Source: Spirosoma sp. (GTDB lineage: Bacteria; Bacteroidota; Bacteroidia; Cytophagales; Spirosomataceae). Taken from it: a stretch of DNA of 7,183 nt. Made by a program: the position numbers and the translations under genes. The stretch is taken from NCBI GenBank assembly GCA_028288385.1, contig JAQBNX010000436.1, positions 1-7,183 on the forward strand, read 5' to 3'. Position 1 is the first letter of the stretch. Each line of letters starts with the position of its first letter. Below, piece by piece: positions 5,139 to 7,183 of the stretch. The notes below the pieces were generated by a model that was given only the letters and a program-made list of their open reading frames with translations, made no database searches and was not told the DNA's origin.

Positions 5139-7183
5139 TTGAGTACGTCCCCCATACTTGCCCTCATTGGCAATCCTAACGCTGGTAAATCGTCGCTGTT
5201 TAATCAACTGACCGGCCTGCGTCAGAAAACCGGCAACTTTCCCGGTGTTACCGTCGATAAAAAATCCGGCACGTGGACCCTCGATGCGCAAATAACTGTC
5301 ACCGTCGTTGACCTGCCCGGTGTTTACTCCATCTACCCCAAGTCACTGGACGAGCAACTCGTTACTGACATCCTGGCCAACCCGGTCCATCCCGATTATC
5401 CCGACGTAGCGGTAGTGGTGGTCGATGCCTCCAACCTTCACCGAAATCTGCTCTTGTTTACGCAGGTTGCCGATCTGGGCGTGCCCACGGTGCTGGCCCT
5501 GAACATGCTCGATGTAGCTACAAAGCAGGGCAAACAGGTTAACTCCGTGCGGTTAGCCATGCGGTTGGGCGTACCCGTTGTGCGCATCAATGCCCGAACC
5601 GGCGAAGGAATCGACTCACTTAAAAAAGCAGTTATGGGGCAGATGGAGCAACCAACATTGCCCGGCAAACTGTTCTTTGACCCGGCCGACGAGGCATCTG
5701 ACGTCATTAACGACACAAAAACACAGTACCAACTCACCAACAATTACCTCGCGCTGCAGTATGTCATTCAGCACGATGGCTTCACATTTTTGAACCGCTC
5801 CCAACAGGTTGGGCTGGACACCATCATCGCCAGACACAATTTTAGCGAGCCGACGTTTCAGGCGGGTGAAACCATCACCCGCTACAAGCGGATTGCAGCC
5901 GTTGTGGCTGAGGCCGTAACAGACCAGCGTCCGGTGGGCCAGCCTACGTGGAGCCAGAAGCTCGACCGGATATTGCTGCATCCGATTTGGGGCTATGCCA
6001 TTTTTGGGTTTGTCTTGCTGCTGATATTCCAGGCTATTTTTGCCTGGGCGCAGCCGTTTATGGATGCAATTGACGCCGGTGTTGCCTGGCTGAATGGGCG
6101 CTTAAAAGACCAACTGCCCGCCGGACCACTCACCGACCTGCTCACCGATGGTATTCTGGCCGGGGTAGGAGGGGTGCTGGTGTTTATCCCTCAGATTGCC
6201 TTTCTGTTTCTTCTGGTAGCCCTGCTTGAAGAGTCGGGTTATATGGCGCGGGTGATGGTGATCATGGACCGGATTATGCGCAAGTTTGGACTGAATGGAC
6301 GGAGCGTAGTACCCTTAATTTCGGGGGTGGCCTGCGCCGTACCGGCCATTATGGCTACGCGCAGCATTGGAACCCGGCGCGACCGGCTCATTACGATCTT
6401 AGTGACACCCCTAATGAGTTGCTCAGCCCGCCTGCCCATCTATACCATCCTGATTGCCCTAGTTGTGCCAAGCCGCCGGGTGCTGGGGCTGTTTAACCTG
6501 CAGGGGCTGGCCCTGATGAGTCTATATCTGCTGGGGTTGGTTAGCGCCTTGCTGTCTGCATACGTGCTGAAACTGCTGTTGAAAACGAAAGAGCGTAGTT
6601 TCTTCATCATGGAACTGCCGACATTTAAGCTGCCCCGCTGGAACCACGTAGGCTTAACTGTATACGACAGCGTCCGGTCGTTCGTGTGGGAAGCTGGCCG
6701 GGTTATTCTGGCTATTTCAATTGTTTTGTGGGTGCTGGCAAGCTACGGTCCCGGCAATGCAATGGAACAAGCCGAAGCGCGCGTGCGACAGGAAAATGCC
6801 TTACCGGATACCGACCAGTTACAGAATCGGATTGCCTCCCAACGGCTCGAAGCGTCGTACGCCGGTCGATTTGGCCACTTCATTGAACCTGCCATTAGGC
6901 CCCTTGGATACGACTGGAAAATAGGCATTGCTCTGCTCAGTTCATTTGCAGCCCGCGAAGTGTTTGTTGGCACCATGTCAACGATTTACAGCATAGGAGC
7001 CGGAGACGATGATGGGGAAAACACAACCATCCGTGAGCGGCTTCGGCAGGAGCGGAATGCCTCAACCGGTGGACCCATGTACACACCAGCGCTGGCCTGG
7101 TCTCTGCTGGTGTTTTACGTGTTTGCCATGATGTGCATGAGCACACTGGCTGCCACACAGCGCGAGACCAGGAGCTGGACATG
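5139..7183 (+). CDS. feoB: FeoB, GTP-dependent ferrous iron transporter (partial, C-terminus off right edge)
   Basis: FeoB imports ferrous iron across the inner membrane. The frame is open for 681 codons to the window end. The N-terminal G domain shows G1 GNPNAGKSS (11-19), G2 Thr38 in GNFPGVTV, G3 DLPG (58-61), G4 NMLD (122-125) and a G5-like NARTGEG (from 151). A helical linker region (about 165-270) follows, then the membrane domain from about 280. That domain carries two gate motifs with conserved cysteines, GVACAVPAIMATRS (Cys399) and MSCSARLPIYT (Cys428), and the later SSFAAREVFVG (about 601-611). The TTG at 5139 is chosen because it gives the standard MSTSPILALIGNPNAGK beginning; upstream in frame there is no ATG or GTG before a stop at 5091. 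Family members are usually around 700 residues or longer, so only the last few dozen residues are missing. Confidence 0.96.
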   Translation, partial: MSTSPILALIGNPNAGKSSLFNQLTGLRQKTGNFPGVTVDKKSGTWTLDAQITVTVVDLPGVYSIYPKSLDEQLVTDILANPVHPDYPDVAVVVVDASNLHRNLLLFTQVADLGVPTVLALNMLDVATKQGKQVNSVRLAMRLGVPVVRINARTGEGIDSLKKAVMGQMEQPTLPGKLFFDPADEASDVINDTKTQYQLTNNYLALQYVIQHDGFTFLNRSQQVGLDTIIARHNFSEPTFQAGETITRYKRIAAVVAEAVTDQRPVGQPTWSQKLDRILLHPIWGYAIFGFVLLLIFQAIFAWAQPFMDAIDAGVAWLNGRLKDQLPAGPLTDLLTDGILAGVGGVLVFIPQIAFLFLLVALLEESGYMARVMVIMDRIMRKFGLNGRSVVPLISGVACAVPAIMATRSIGTRRDRLITILVTPLMSCSARLPIYTILIALVVPSRRVLGLFNLQGLALMSLYLLGLVSALLSAYVLKLLLKTKERSFFIMELPTFKLPRWNHVGLTVYDSVRSFVWEAGRVILAISIVLWVLASYGPGNAMEQAEARVRQENALPDTDQLQNRIASQRLEASYAGRFGHFIEPAIRPLGYDWKIGIALLSSFAAREVFVGTMSTIYSIGAGDDDGENTTIRERLRQERNASTGGPMYTPALAWSLLVFYVFAMMCMSTLAATQRETRSWT

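Noticed and set aside
5616..5981. 121-codon minus-strand frame
   Set aside because: It is antisense to the linker region of feoB, which is open and intact in the sense frame.
1..7183. tRNA, rRNA, CRISPR, insertion sequence or phage signals
   Set aside because: No tRNA-like cloverleaf, regularly spaced repeats, transposase frames or terminal inverted repeats were seen by eye; nearly all the window is covered by recognised genes.

Overview
The window looks like chromosomal DNA of a Bacteroidota bacterium, most likely in the Cytophagales (Spirosoma-like). The evidence is: start regions without clear Shine-Dalgarno sequences; TAnnTTTG-type -7 promoter elements; a CcmD-like protein of the alternative (TIGR04391-type) kind; a CcmE with C-x-x-x-Y in place of the usual heme-binding H-x-x-x-Y; and roughly balanced base composition. 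The genus is an inference. No mobile elements, RNA genes or CRISPR arrays were seen, and no stretch over 300 bases lacks a gene.

Left part (1-3853, minus strand): a cytochrome c maturation (System I, Ccm) operon, transcribed right to left as ccmB, ccmC, a ccmD-like gene, ccmE and ccmF. ccmF runs off the left edge after 539 codons. Spacers are 76, 68, 58 and 3 bases. The products are all membrane or membrane-anchored proteins that move heme to the periplasmic side and attach it to apocytochromes c. ccmA, the ATPase partner of CcmB, is not next to ccmB, and ccmG and ccmH are not in view.

Middle (3854-4693): a 75-base divergent promoter region, then a plus-strand TSUP (TauE/SafE/YfcA-like) membrane transporter of unknown substrate.

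Right part (4694-7183, plus strand): a ferrous iron uptake locus. A recognisable promoter and an AT-rich imperfect palindrome precede feoA. A 106-base spacer with a GT-rich half and an AC-rich half follows, then feoB starting at TTG and cut by the right edge after 681 codons. Ferrous iron import and heme handling for cytochromes c are thus side by side, linked by the TSUP transporter.

This is a mostly ordinary housekeeping region. The points worth a second look are the non-canonical heme ligands and motifs (CxxxY CcmE, a CcmC WWD motif lacking two tryptophans), a 21-codon ORF bridging the ccmD-like gene and ccmE through 4-base overlaps at both ends, a FeoA with five cysteines, and the structured feoA-feoB spacer. 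I found no convincing wholly new system.
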